This document shows, piece after piece, positions 29,706 through 39,185 of a stretch of 64,000 nucleotides of DNA. The number at the start of each line of letters is the position of its first letter. The stretch's first letter is position 1. The notes under the pieces are model-generated. The model had not been told where the DNA came from. It worked only from the letters and a program-made list of their open reading frames with translations, and made no database searches. This DNA comes from Streptomyces spinosisporus (lineage in GTDB: Bacteria > Actinomycetota > Actinomycetes > Streptomycetales > Streptomycetaceae). The translations under genes and the position numbers were made by a program. The DNA lies in contig NZ_JALDAX010000002.1 in NCBI RefSeq assembly GCF_022698145.1, positions 558,001-622,000 of the forward strand, in the 5' to 3' direction.

Positions 29706-29775
29706 CCACTGACAATCCGTTGTGACCTGCGAAAACGCGCTCGCCAGGCCCATTGTCAGTGGGGGGATCTACCTT
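29706..29775. promoter_or_regulatory. Divergent promoter with two RecA-NDp (PafBC-type) motifs
   Basis: Perfect 11-bp inverted repeat CCACTGACAAT (29706-29716) and ATTGTCAGTGG (29752-29762). Rightwards, TTGTCAGTG (29753-29761), 8 bp, then TACCTT (29770-29775) matches the published mycobacterial RecA-NDp consensus tTGTCRgtg-N8-TAnnnT completely. The expected start point falls on the ATG of the SWIM gene. Leftwards, TTGTCAGTG is followed after 8 bp by CACGGT, one mismatch in the -10. The motif is known to be driven by PafBC after DNA damage. Confidence 0.75.
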
Positions 29776-29782
29776 CGATGGC

Positions 29783-31138
29783 ATGACTCAGCAGGGGGTG
29801 CGCTGGAGCGCGGACCAGGTGCTGGCGCTGGCGCCTGACGCCGCGTCACGCAAAGCAGGAAGCAAACTCGGAGCGGCCGGGCCGTGGTCCGAGGCGGGGA
29901 GTTCCGACGAGGGGGCGGTATGGGGACTGTGCAAGGGCAGCGGCAGCAAGCCGTATCAGACGGTGGTCGACCTCGCGGACGCGGCGGGTCCCGCGTACAA
30001 GTGCAGTTGTCCGAGCCGCAAGTTCCCGTGCAAGCACGCTCTCGGACTGCTGCTGCTCTGGGCCGGGGAGGACGGTGCGGTGCCCCCGGGCGAGGCGCCG
30101 GACTGGGCGGAGCAGTGGATGGCGGGGAGAAGGCAGCGCGCCGAGCAGAAGCGGTCGACGCCTTCGGCCGATTCCCCGTCCGGATCCGGTGATCCCGAGG
30201 CCGCGCGGCGCCGGGCGGAGCGCCGGGCCGCGCGGGTCACCGCGGGGGCGAGTGAGCTGGAGCAGCGTCTGGCCGACCTGCTGCGCGGCGGTCTGGCCGG
30301 CGCGGAGCAGGCGGGGTACGGGCTGTGGGAGGAGACCGCGGCCCGCATGGTCGACGCGCAGGCGCCCGGACTGGCCGCGCGAGTGCGGGAGTTGGGGGCG
30401 ATACCGTCGTCGGGACCCGGCTGGCCCGTGCGGCTGCTGGAGGAGAGCGCGCTGCTCCACCTCCTCGACCAGGGCTGGCTGCACCGCGAACAGCTGCCGG
30501 ACGACCTGGCGGCGGCGGTCCGTACCCGCATCGGCCTGCCCGGCACGGCGGACGGTCCGCCGCTGCGGGACCGCTGGCTGGTCCTCGCCCAGTACGACAC
30601 GGCGGACGCCCGCCTGACCACCCGCCGCATCTGGCTGTACGGCACCGACTCGGACCGCACCGCGCTGCTGCTCTCCTACGGCGCCGCGGGCCGGGCACCG
30701 GAGCTGGCGCTGCCGGTCGGACTGACCCTGGACGCCGAGGTGTCCGCCTATCCCGGTGCCGGGCAGCAACGTGCGGCCCTGGGCGAGCAGTTCGCCCCGC
30801 CGGCACCGGCCACGGCGCGGCCGCCGGGAGTGACGACGGCCGAAGCAGCCGCTCGTTACGGCGAGGCGCTGCGCGACGATCCCTGGCTGGACTCCGTCCC
30901 GGTGACCCTGGACCGGGTCATACCGACCCCGGACGGCGACTCCTGGCAGCTGGCGGACGCCGACGAGGACAGCGCGCTGCCCCTGACGCCGTCCGCCCGG
31001 TCCCGGCCCGGCCTGTGGCGTCTCGTCGCCCTGTCGGGCGGCGCCCCGGTCAAGGTCTTCGGCGAATGCGGCCACCGCGGCTTCACCCCGCTGGCGGCCT
31101 GGCCCGAGGCGACCGGAGAGGCGGTGCAGCTGTGCTGA
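29783..31138 (+). CDS. SWIM zinc-finger protein
   Basis: 451 residues. The SWIM motif CxCx(n)CxH is present as KCSCPSRKFPCKHALGL at about residues 73-89, preceded by YQTVVDLADAAGPAY. It probably binds zinc and nucleic acid or protein. The remainder is Arg/Leu-rich and helical with no other signature. There is no ribosome site before the ATG, and the promoter's -10 ends seven bases upstream, so the mRNA is probably leaderless. Divergent from moxR and 172 bp before the DUF5691 gene. Confidence 0.9.
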   Translation: MTQQGVRWSADQVLALAPDAASRKAGSKLGAAGPWSEAGSSDEGAVWGLCKGSGSKPYQTVVDLADAAGPAYKCSCPSRKFPCKHALGLLLLWAGEDGAVPPGEAPDWAEQWMAGRRQRAEQKRSTPSADSPSGSGDPEAARRRAERRAARVTAGASELEQRLADLLRGGLAGAEQAGYGLWEETAARMVDAQAPGLAARVRELGAIPSSGPGWPVRLLEESALLHLLDQGWLHREQLPDDLAAAVRTRIGLPGTADGPPLRDRWLVLAQYDTADARLTTRRIWLYGTDSDRTALLLSYGAAGRAPELALPVGLTLDAEVSAYPGAGQQRAALGEQFAPPAPATARPPGVTTAEAAARYGEALRDDPWLDSVPVTLDRVIPTPDGDSWQLADADEDSALPLTPSARSRPGLWRLVALSGGAPVKVFGECGHRGFTPLAAWPEATGEAVQLC

Positions 31139-31139
31139 C

Positions 31140-31288
31140 CGGTGCAGCTGTGCGGACCCGCCCCGCGGGCCCCGCTCTCCCCTCCCTCCCGTCCTCCCTC
31201 CCGTCCTCCCTCCCGTCCTTCCTCTGCACCTTCGCTCTCTTCTTCCTCTGCTCCTCCGTCCTCTCCTTCCTCTGCTCCCTCTTCCTCG
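31140..31288 (+). repeat. Tail duplication and long polypyrimidine tract
   Basis: 31122-31139 and 31140-31157 are 18-bp tandem copies (17 of 18 identical) that include the SWIM stop codon. From about 31173 to 31288 the plus strand is over 90% C/T, with a threefold 12-bp unit CCTCCCTCCCGT near 31180-31220. It lies in the leader of the DUF5691 gene. Confidence 0.85.
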
Positions 31289-31310
31289 GCACCCCATGGA
31301 AAGGAACCCC

Positions 31311-32930
31311 ATGAACAGGACGTCCGCGCCCGTGGATGCCCCCGCACCGGGCGTCTGGGAAGAGCTCGTCACGACGGCGCTGCTGGGCACCGAGCGGCGC
31401 ACCCCGCCCGGCGGCGCGCCGGGGCGTGAGGCTCCGTTGGCGCTGCTGGACGCGGCGGCCGTGGAGACCGTACGGCGGCGGGCCGGGCTGCGACCCGCCA
31501 AGGCGGCGGCCCGGCCGGAGCCGGTCGCCGAGGACCACCGCCCGGCGCTGCCCGCCGCGGCGGCCCGCAGGCTCGCGCTGCTGCTGGCCGACCGCCCCGG
31601 CACCAGCGGTGGCCGCAGAGGCACGGCACCGGACCTCATGGAGCTGCTGCCCCAGTGGCTCGCGTCGGCGAACGCCCGCGGTTTCGCCGCACCCCCTCAG
31701 GCCGTGCCCGCGCTCCTGGACGCGGCCCGGGGGCGCACGGACCTGCGGCCGGCGGCACTGAAGTTCGCCGGACCGCGCGCCATGTGGCTCGCGCGGCTGA
31801 ACCCGGACTGGCGGTTCGCCCTGCGCGCGACGCCGGGCGGAGGCACCGCCCTGCCGCACCCCGAGGACACCGAGCGGATCCGGGTCCTGTGGGACGAGGG
31901 CCTGTTCGCCGAGCGGGTCGCGCTGCTGTCCGCCCTGCGTGCCCGCGAGCCCGCCGCCGCGCGCGAACTGCTGGCGACGACCTGGTCGACGGAGCGGGCC
32001 GAGGACAGGCTGATGTTCCTCGACTCGCTGCGCACGGGACTCGGCCCGCAGGACGAACCCTTCCTGGAGCAGGCGCTGTCCGACCGCAGCCGCAATGTGC
32101 GGGCGACGGCGGCCGAGTTGCTCTCCGCCCTGCCGGGTTCGGCACTCGCCGCGCGGATGGCGGTCAGGGCCACGGCGTGCATCGCCGTCGACCACACCCT
32201 GGACTCCCCCACGATCGCGGTCGAGGCGCCGCCCGAGTGCGACGCGAGCATGGAGCGCGACGGTGTCGTGGCCAAACCTCCGGCGGGACGGGGTGAACGG
32301 TCATGGTGGCTCGGCCAGTTGGTGGAAGCGACACCGCTCGGGACGTGGTCCGCGCGGCTCGGCGGGCGTACGCCCCGGGAGATCGTGGCACTGCCGGTGG
32401 CGGACGACTGGCAGAGCGACCTGCACGCGGCGTGGTGCCGGGCCGCCGTACGGCAGCGGGATCCGGAGTGGTCCCGTACCCTGCTCGGTACGCCGTCGGC
32501 ACCGGAGGCCGGCGGGCCGGGAGCCGTGTCGCTGGCCGAGCGCGCCAAGCTGCTCGCCACCCTGGACGCCGCCGAGCGGGCCGACTGGGTCGCCGGGTTC
32601 ATCGCGGCCCATGGCCTGTCCGAGGCGTTCCAGCTGCTCGGGGTGTGCGCGGTGCCGTGGTCCGAGCCGCTCGGCAGGGCTGTGATCGATGCCCTCGACA
32701 TCGCCCGGGACGCGGGAAGCTACCCGTGGAGCTTCAGCGGAGTGATGGGCCTGGCCGAGCGCTGCCTCGACCCCGCGGAGGCCGGCCGCCTCAACGGCCT
32801 GCTGGCGATACCCGACGAATCGGAGGACGCGTCGCCCGGCGCCGGGGGCTACTGGGCGGAGGCGTTCCAGCGCCTGGTCACGACCCTGCGGCTGCGCAGG
32901 ACGATGGCGGAGGAACTGGAGCCGGAGTAA
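31311..32930 (+). CDS. DUF5691 protein
   Basis: 539 residues. The N-terminus WEELVTTALLGTERRTPP is the pattern I associate with DUF5691. The body is helical, HEAT-like in places (ALSDRSRNVRATAAELLSAL), and contains SWWLGQLVEATPLGTW. No catalytic motif recognised. The ATG at 31311 has AAAGGA upstream. It forms the plus-strand arm with the SWIM gene. SWIM, DUF5691, MoxR, DUF5682 and VWA genes travelling together suggests one multi-protein machine. Confidence 0.85.
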   Translation: MNRTSAPVDAPAPGVWEELVTTALLGTERRTPPGGAPGREAPLALLDAAAVETVRRRAGLRPAKAAARPEPVAEDHRPALPAAAARRLALLLADRPGTSGGRRGTAPDLMELLPQWLASANARGFAAPPQAVPALLDAARGRTDLRPAALKFAGPRAMWLARLNPDWRFALRATPGGGTALPHPEDTERIRVLWDEGLFAERVALLSALRAREPAAARELLATTWSTERAEDRLMFLDSLRTGLGPQDEPFLEQALSDRSRNVRATAAELLSALPGSALAARMAVRATACIAVDHTLDSPTIAVEAPPECDASMERDGVVAKPPAGRGERSWWLGQLVEATPLGTWSARLGGRTPREIVALPVADDWQSDLHAAWCRAAVRQRDPEWSRTLLGTPSAPEAGGPGAVSLAERAKLLATLDAAERADWVAGFIAAHGLSEAFQLLGVCAVPWSEPLGRAVIDALDIARDAGSYPWSFSGVMGLAERCLDPAEAGRLNGLLAIPDESEDASPGAGGYWAEAFQRLVTTLRLRRTMAEELEPE

Positions 32931-33130
32931 CCCGTGCCACCCAGCGCCCGTTCACCCGACCCGCACCGCACGCACGGCCCGGCGCGCCCCGATCGTCGCG
33001 CGACGCCCGGCACGCGTCGCCACGCGCTCCCCGGTCACCGTCCAGCGTCCTACGCGCTCCCCAGCCACCGTCCAGCGTCCCGCACGCACCGCCGGACGCC
33101 CCCGCGCGCCGCCGAGCGCATGCGAACGCC

Positions 33131-33547
<417 letters not shown>

Positions 33548-33688
33548 CACTGCCTCCATGAAGCGACTGCATCCATCCCCACCGACCAGTACAGCCGTAT
33601 CCGCACCGGCGAGGGAAGTGAACGAACGTTATCCCCACCATCGCGCAACCGGCAGTTTCGCGGTGTGGACCGAGGGGGAAATCACACG
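33548..33688. other. Promoter region before the small Arg-rich ORF
   Basis: The AT-richer stretch around 33620-33660 (GAACGAACGTTATCCCC) is a probable promoter for the rightward lipase unit. No gene seen. Confidence 0.4.
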
Positions 33689-33910
33689 ATGAGACACGTT
33701 CACCGCGCACCGTTCCGGCGGGAACAGGCGCACCAGGAGCCGCAACGAGGTCGCCGCACCACGGCACCGCAGACCGCGTGCCGTGGCGGTGAGGCGCGTC
33801 GGCGACGGCGACGGCACGAAGGCACCGTCGACCGCCTGTCTCGCGGCTTCCACGAGGGCACACGGGGGACAGAGGCGTCCTCCTGCGTGCCGACAGGAGG
33901 TCGGCCATGA
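33689..33910 (+). CDS. Small Arg-rich ORF coupled to the lipase gene
   Basis: 73 residues starting MRHVHRAPFRREQAHQEPQR, with GGGGGAA 8-14 bases upstream. Its stop overlaps the lipase start in ATGA, and the lipase ribosome site AGGAGG lies within it. It could be a leader ORF controlling lipase translation. The composition (Arg, His, Gly) is not that of a typical folded protein, so it may equally be chance. Confidence 0.35.
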   Translation: MRHVHRAPFRREQAHQEPQRGRRTTAPQTACRGGEARRRRRRHEGTVDRLSRGFHEGTRGTEASSCVPTGGRP

Positions 33911-34785
33911 AGGTCACCCGGGCAGCTCTGCCCTTTTTTCCGCCCTTTCTTCCGCTCTGTCAGCGGCTGCTCCCCGGCAGGCTGGCGGGACTCTCCGTGA
34001 CCCTGCTCAGAGCGACCGCGCTCGAGCTGGCGATTCTCGCGGGCCACCTCCTGCTCTATCCCACCGGCGTGTTCCAGGAACGCCGAAGCCCGTCAGCCCC
34101 GCTCCCGGCACCGGACGGCGCCGCGCAGCTGCCGACGGAGACGAAGCCCCCGGTCGTGCTCCTGCACGGCTTCATAGACAACCGCTCGGTCTTCGTGCTG
34201 CTGCGCCGCAGCCTCGCCCAGCACGGCAGGCAACAGGTGGAGTCGCTCAACTACTCACCGCTGACCTGCGACATCCGGACAGCGGCCGAGCTGCTCGGCC
34301 GGCACATAGAGGAGATCTGCGAGCGCACGGGCAGCGAGCGGGTCGACATCGTCGGGCACAGCCTCGGCGGGCTGATCGCGCGGTACTACGTACAGCGGCT
34401 CGGCGGTGACGTCCGGGTCGGCACCCTGGTCACCCTCGGCACCCCGCACTCCGGCACCCGGGTGGCACCACTGGCGAACGCCCACCCGATCGTGCGCCAG
34501 ATGCGTCCGGGCTCGGCGCTGCTCGACGAGCTGACCCGGCCCGCGCCGGGCTGCCGTACGCACTTCGTCAGCTTCTGGAGCGACCTAGACCATCTGATGG
34601 ACCCGCTGGAGACCGCCTGTATCGACCACCCGGACCTGATGGTGCAGAACGTACGGGTGAGCGGGATCGGACATCTGGCCCTGCCCGTGCACCCGGCCGT
34701 CGCGACCGGGATACGTCAGGCTCTCGACGCCGAGGGAACAGGAGCCGAAGCCGCCGCCCGCGCCGGCGGCCTGACAGTGGCGTGA
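33907..34785 (+). CDS. Lipase-like alpha/beta hydrolase, membrane-anchored
   Basis: 292 residues. A hydrophobic N-terminus (SVTLLRATALELAILAGHLLL) probably anchors or exports it. VVLLHGFIDNRSVF gives the oxyanion region, and the nucleophile elbow is VDIVGHSLGGLIARYY (Ser). Then come LGTPHSGTRVAPLAN, a likely Asp around DHLMDP, and a C-terminal His in VSGIGHLALPVHP. This is a complete triad for a triacylglycerol-lipase or esterase. The ATG has AGGAGG upstream. The substrate is not readable. The tail is followed by an 11-bp duplication. Confidence 0.85.
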   Translation: MKVTRAALPFFPPFLPLCQRLLPGRLAGLSVTLLRATALELAILAGHLLLYPTGVFQERRSPSAPLPAPDGAAQLPTETKPPVVLLHGFIDNRSVFVLLRRSLAQHGRQQVESLNYSPLTCDIRTAAELLGRHIEEICERTGSERVDIVGHSLGGLIARYYVQRLGGDVRVGTLVTLGTPHSGTRVAPLANAHPIVRQMRPGSALLDELTRPAPGCRTHFVSFWSDLDHLMDPLETACIDHPDLMVQNVRVSGIGHLALPVHPAVATGIRQALDAEGTGAEAAARAGGLTVA

Positions 34786-35006
34786 CAGTGGCAGGACAGA
34801 GACGGGACAGCCGCCGCACAGACCACTCGCGATCGAACACGTCTCGAACACCAGGCCAAGCTCGCGCCTGCAGTCCCCCGAAACACGGCCGAATGCCCGT
34901 TTCCTGCGCGCCCGAAACCAGTTGAAGATTGTCGCGCCCGCGTACCGCCGGGTACAGTCGCCGCACTGCTCTGGCAGCCCCTGTTGTCGAGGCGAAAGAG
35001 AAGTTG

Positions 35007-36632
35007 GTGAACGACCGTCACCCGTCGGGGACCATGACCACCCCGGCTCCGGCTTCCCATGACGCCTCGGCGCACTTCGCGTCGTACGGCACTCAGGAAG
35101 CCCAGTACGGCGAGTTCACCACGTACGGCACCTACGACGCGAGCGGTTTTGCGACCGGCGCACACCCCACCGCGACGTTCGACGCCGACCCCCTCTTCGG
35201 CAGCCTCCCGGGCGAGGGCACCGCCTCGTACGACGCGAGCCAGTGGGGCACGGGCCTGCACCAGACCGCGGGCCACGACGCCTACGCGGCCCAGCAGCAC
35301 CCCGGCTACGACACCGGGCTCTACGACAACGGCGGGTACGACAACGGCGGGTACGACACCGGCGCATACGGGACGACCACCTGGTCCGCCGAGCACCAGC
35401 CGCTCCCCCTCATCCCGCAGCAGGCCACCGGCCACGACCACTCCGGTCAGTGGGACGCGAGCGCCTGGCTGCAGCCCGATCAGCAGGGCGCGCCCGCCGA
35501 CCCCACCCAGCAGTGGGAGTGGGGCACGCAGGCCTTCGACACCGGGGCCTACGACGCCACGCAGTGGAACTCCGACGGCGAGCAGCACAACGGCCAGTTC
35601 CAGGGCGCTGAACACCAGGGCGTCCAGCTCCAGGGTGGCGAGTTCCAGGGCGCCGAGCTCCAGGGTGGCGAACCGTTCGATCAGCACGGGACCGCCGTCT
35701 TCGAGCAGATCGAGCCGGAGCCGTACGCGGAACACAGCGACGACCCGTACGCGGACCACACCGAGGCCCCGTACGAGCAACGCGCCCCGGACGAGGGCGA
35801 GTTGGCCGCCACGGGTGAACTCCCCGCCTTGGCCCCGCTGTTGGACGACCAGGAAGAGGTCGCGCCCGCGGCGTCGCGCGCCGCCACCCGCACCGCCTCC
35901 CGTTCCCGCCGTCGTGCGCCCGCCCGGCGGTCCGCGCTGCTGACCATCGCGGTGCCCTCGGCCTGCGTGATGGGCGTGGCCGGTATCGCCGCCGCTTCCG
36001 TGGGCACCTTCAGCGACGACAAGGACACCTCCACCACCGCGTCCGACGCGCACGCGGTGAAGCCGTCCGCGGCCAACAACAAGCTGGACTCCCAGCTGCA
36101 GAGCCTGTCCGCGGGCGCCGACGACTTCGCCGACCGGGCCAGCCGTACGCAGGAGCGCATCGACCTCAAGGCCCAGCAGGCGGCCGAGAAGAAGAAGGCG
36201 GCGGAGGAGGCGGCCCGCAAGGAGCGGCTGCGCCCCAAGTTCGCGCTTCCGGTCACCCAGAAGGGGCTCAGCGCCTACTTCGGCCAGGCGGGCATCAACT
36301 GGATGTCCGTGCACACCGGCATCGACTTCCCGGTGTCGTACGGCACGACGGTGATGGCCGCGACCGACGGCGTCGCCCGTACGCAGTGGAACAGCGCGTA
36401 CGGGAACATGATGATCGTGACCGCCAAGGACGGTACGGAGACGTGGTACTGCCACCTCTCCAGCTACCGCGTCGCCTCCGGCACCGAGGTGAAGGCCGGC
36501 ACTCCGATCGCGTACTCCGGGAACTCCGGCAACTCCACCGGCCCGCACCTGCACTTCGAGGTCAGGCCGGGCGGCGGTTCGGCGATCGACCCGCTGCCGT
36601 GGCTGCGCAGCCACGGGCTCGACCCGACGTAG
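35007..36632 (+). CDS. M23-family cell-wall endopeptidase
   Basis: 541 residues from a GTG with AAAGAG upstream. Residues 1-300 are an unusual cytoplasmic domain rich in Tyr, Gly, Gln, Thr and Asp, with repeats such as YDNGGYDNGGYDTG and FQGAEHQGVQLQGGEFQG. A membrane segment lies near 312-335 (LLTIAVPSACVMGVAGIAAA). A coiled coil follows (KKKAAEEAARKERLRPK). The LytM/M23 peptidase has both zinc motifs: HTGIDFPV and HLHFEV, with WYCHLSSY. It would cut peptide cross-links outside the membrane. Confidence 0.9.
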   Translation: MNDRHPSGTMTTPAPASHDASAHFASYGTQEAQYGEFTTYGTYDASGFATGAHPTATFDADPLFGSLPGEGTASYDASQWGTGLHQTAGHDAYAAQQHPGYDTGLYDNGGYDNGGYDTGAYGTTTWSAEHQPLPLIPQQATGHDHSGQWDASAWLQPDQQGAPADPTQQWEWGTQAFDTGAYDATQWNSDGEQHNGQFQGAEHQGVQLQGGEFQGAELQGGEPFDQHGTAVFEQIEPEPYAEHSDDPYADHTEAPYEQRAPDEGELAATGELPALAPLLDDQEEVAPAASRAATRTASRSRRRAPARRSALLTIAVPSACVMGVAGIAAASVGTFSDDKDTSTTASDAHAVKPSAANNKLDSQLQSLSAGADDFADRASRTQERIDLKAQQAAEKKKAAEEAARKERLRPKFALPVTQKGLSAYFGQAGINWMSVHTGIDFPVSYGTTVMAATDGVARTQWNSAYGNMMIVTAKDGTETWYCHLSSYRVASGTEVKAGTPIAYSGNSGNSTGPHLHFEVRPGGGSAIDPLPWLRSHGLDPT

Positions 36633-36651
36633 ACCGTCTCAACTTCTCCGT

Positions 36652-36677
36652 GAGCCCCCGCCGTTGAGCGGGGGCTC
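36652..36677. terminator. Bidirectional terminator between the M23 gene and pcrA
   Basis: Arms GAGCCCCCGC (36652-36661) and GCGGGGGCTC (36668-36677), six-base loop. Confidence 0.85.
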
Positions 36678-36689
36678 GCGCGTAAAGAC

Positions 36690-39176
36690 CTACAGCTTCT
36701 CCACCGGCGCATACCGCAGCAGCAGCCGCTTCGGCTTGGCGTCGCCGAAGTCGATCGTCGCCTCCGCGTTGCCGCCCGTGCCCTTCACCGCGACGACCGT
36801 GCCGAGCCCGAACTGGTCGTGGGTGACCCGGTCGCCGACGGCCAGCGAGACCACCGGCTTGTCGGAGGCGCGGCTGGTGGCGAACCCGGACGCGCCCGAT
36901 GCCGACGAGCGCGAGCGCGAGGACGACAGGGAGGCGGCCACACCCGACGCCGGACCGGAGGCGACCGGCGCCGTGGCACCCTTGCGCTTCCAGTCGACGT
37001 GCTGGGCCGGGATCTCCTCCAGGAAGCGGGAGGGCGGGTTGTACGAGGGCTGGCCCCAGGCGCTGCGCAGCGACGACCGCGTCAGATAGAGCCGTTCACG
37101 CGCGCGCGTGATGCCGACGTAGGCGAGGCGGCGCTCCTCCTCCAGCTCCTTGGTCTGGCCGAGGGCGCGCATGTGCGGGAAGACGCCGTCCTCCATGCCG
37201 GTCAGGAAGACGACCGGGAACTCCAGGCCCTTGGCGGTGTGCAGGGTCATCAGGGTGATGACGCCGGAGCCGTCCTCCTCCTCGTCCGGGATCTGGTCGG
37301 AGTCGGCGACCAGCGCGACCCGCTCCAGGAAGTCGGCAAGCCCCGCGGACTCCTCGTCCTCGCCGGACTCCTGCTCGAACTCCAGGGCGACGGCGGCGAG
37401 TTCCTGGAGGTTCTCGATGCGGGTCTCGTCCTGCGGGTCGGTGGAGGCCTGCAACTCGGCCAGATAGCCGGTCCGTTCGAGGATCGCCTCCAGGACCGTC
37501 GCCGGTCCTGCGCCGGACTCGACGATCGTACGGAGGTCCTCCATCAGCGTGTTGAACTTCTTGACCGCGTTGGCGGAGCGCGCGGCCATGCCGTACGCCT
37601 CGTCGACGCGGCGCAGCGCCTGCGGGAAGCTGATCTTCTCCCGCTGGGCGAGGGCGTCGATCATCGCCTCCGCGCGCTCGCCGATGCCGCGCTTGGGGAC
37701 GTTCAGGATCCGGCGCAGCGGGACCGAGTCCTCGGGGTTGGCCAGCACGCGCAGGTAGGCCAGGACGTCCCGGACCTCCTTGCGCTCGTAGAAGCGGACG
37801 CCGCCGACGACCTTGTAGGGCAGGCCGACGCGGATGAAGACCTCTTCGAAGACACGGGACTGTGCGTTGGTGCGGTAGAAGACGGCGACGTCGCCGGCCT
37901 TCGCGTCGCCCGCGTCCGTGAGGCGGTCTATCTCATCGGCGACGAACTGGGCCTCGTCGTGCTCGGTGTCGGCGACATAGCCGGTGATGCGCGCGCCCGC
38001 GCCCGCGTTGGTCCACAGGTTCTTGGGGCGGCGGGACTCGTTGCGCTCGATGACGGCGTTGGCCGCGGTGAGGATGGTCTGCGTGGAGCGGTAGTTCTGC
38101 TCCAGCAGGATCGTCGTCGCGTTCGGGTAGTCCTCCTCGAACTGGAGGATGTTGCGGATCGTCGCGCCGCGGAAGGCGTAGATCGACTGGTCCGCGTCAC
38201 CGACGACGCACAGCTCGGCGGGCGGGAGGTCGTGCTCGCTGGGTGGTACGTCCTCGTCGTGCTGCGCCGTGCCGACCAGTTCCCGTACGAGGGCGTACTG
38301 GGCGTGGTTGGTGTCCTGGTACTCGTCGACCAGGACGTGCCGGAAGCGGCGACGGTAGTGCTCGGCGACGTCCGGGAAGGCGCGCAGCAAATTGACCGTC
38401 GTCATGATCAGGTCGTCGAAGTCGAGGGCGTTCGCCTCGCGCAGCCGCGACTGGTACATGGCGTAGGCCTGGGCGAGCGTCTTCTCGAAGCCGTCCGTGG
38501 CCTGCGCGGCGAAGTCCTCCTCGTCGATCAGCTCGTTCTTCAGGTTGCTGATCTTGGCGCTGAAGGACTTCGGCGGGTAGCGCTTGGGGTCGAGGTCCAG
38601 GTCGCGGCAGACCAGCGCCATCAGGCGCTTGGAGTCGGCGGCGTCGTAGATCGAGAAGGAGGACGTGAAGCCGAGCTTCTTGCTCTCCCGGCGCAGGATG
38701 CGCACGCACGCGCTGTGGAAGGTCATCACCCACATCGCGTTGGCGCGCGGGCCGACGAGCTGCTCGACGCGCTCCTTCATCTCGCCCGCGGCCTTGTTGG
38801 TGAAGGTGATCGCGAGGATCTGGCCCGGGTGGACGCTCCGCTCGGCGAGGAGGTGCGCGATGCGGTGCGTGAGGACGCGGGTCTTGCCGGAGCCGGCGCC
38901 GGCCACGATGAGCAGGGGGGTGCCGGAGTGGACGACGGCCGCGCGCTGGTTGTCGTTCAGCCCGTCCAGGAGCGCGGCCGGGTCGATCGCCGGGCGGGGG
39001 GCGCCGTCGCGGTAGTGCGTGTCCCGGTCCGGAGGCACGTCGAACTTCCCACCGAACAGATCGTCCGGGACCGACTCCGGTACGTGATCGTCCTCGGGCG
39101 GCGGCGGGGGCTCCTCGTCATGGCCACGGGGTGCCTTGAGGTCCGCCAGGAAGCTGTCGTCAAAGAGGCTGCTCAT
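36690..39176 (-). CDS. pcrA: ATP-dependent DNA helicase PcrA/UvrD
   Basis: 828 residues, a superfamily 1A 3'-5' helicase for nucleotide excision repair and removal of recombination intermediates. Motif Q/I are LNDNQRAAV and AGAGSGKTRVLTHRI, motif II VDEYQDTNHAQ, motif III GDADQSIYAFRGA, motif IV LEQNYRSTQTIL, motif V TLHTAKGLEFPVVF and motif VI YVGITRARERLYL. The C-terminus has the conserved GDRVTHDQFGLGTVV Tudor-like element that contacts RNA polymerase. The ATG at 39176 lies only a few bases after the expected start point of a RecA-NDp promoter. Confidence 0.97.
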   Translation of the reverse strand: MSSLFDDSFLADLKAPRGHDEEPPPPPEDDHVPESVPDDLFGGKFDVPPDRDTHYRDGAPRPAIDPAALLDGLNDNQRAAVVHSGTPLLIVAGAGSGKTRVLTHRIAHLLAERSVHPGQILAITFTNKAAGEMKERVEQLVGPRANAMWVMTFHSACVRILRRESKKLGFTSSFSIYDAADSKRLMALVCRDLDLDPKRYPPKSFSAKISNLKNELIDEEDFAAQATDGFEKTLAQAYAMYQSRLREANALDFDDLIMTTVNLLRAFPDVAEHYRRRFRHVLVDEYQDTNHAQYALVRELVGTAQHDEDVPPSEHDLPPAELCVVGDADQSIYAFRGATIRNILQFEEDYPNATTILLEQNYRSTQTILTAANAVIERNESRRPKNLWTNAGAGARITGYVADTEHDEAQFVADEIDRLTDAGDAKAGDVAVFYRTNAQSRVFEEVFIRVGLPYKVVGGVRFYERKEVRDVLAYLRVLANPEDSVPLRRILNVPKRGIGERAEAMIDALAQREKISFPQALRRVDEAYGMAARSANAVKKFNTLMEDLRTIVESGAGPATVLEAILERTGYLAELQASTDPQDETRIENLQELAAVALEFEQESGEDEESAGLADFLERVALVADSDQIPDEEEDGSGVITLMTLHTAKGLEFPVVFLTGMEDGVFPHMRALGQTKELEEERRLAYVGITRARERLYLTRSSLRSAWGQPSYNPPSRFLEEIPAQHVDWKRKGATAPVASGPASGVAASLSSSRSRSSASGASGFATSRASDKPVVSLAVGDRVTHDQFGLGTVVAVKGTGGNAEATIDFGDAKPKRLLLRYAPVEKL

Positions 39177-39185
39177 CGCCTTCCG

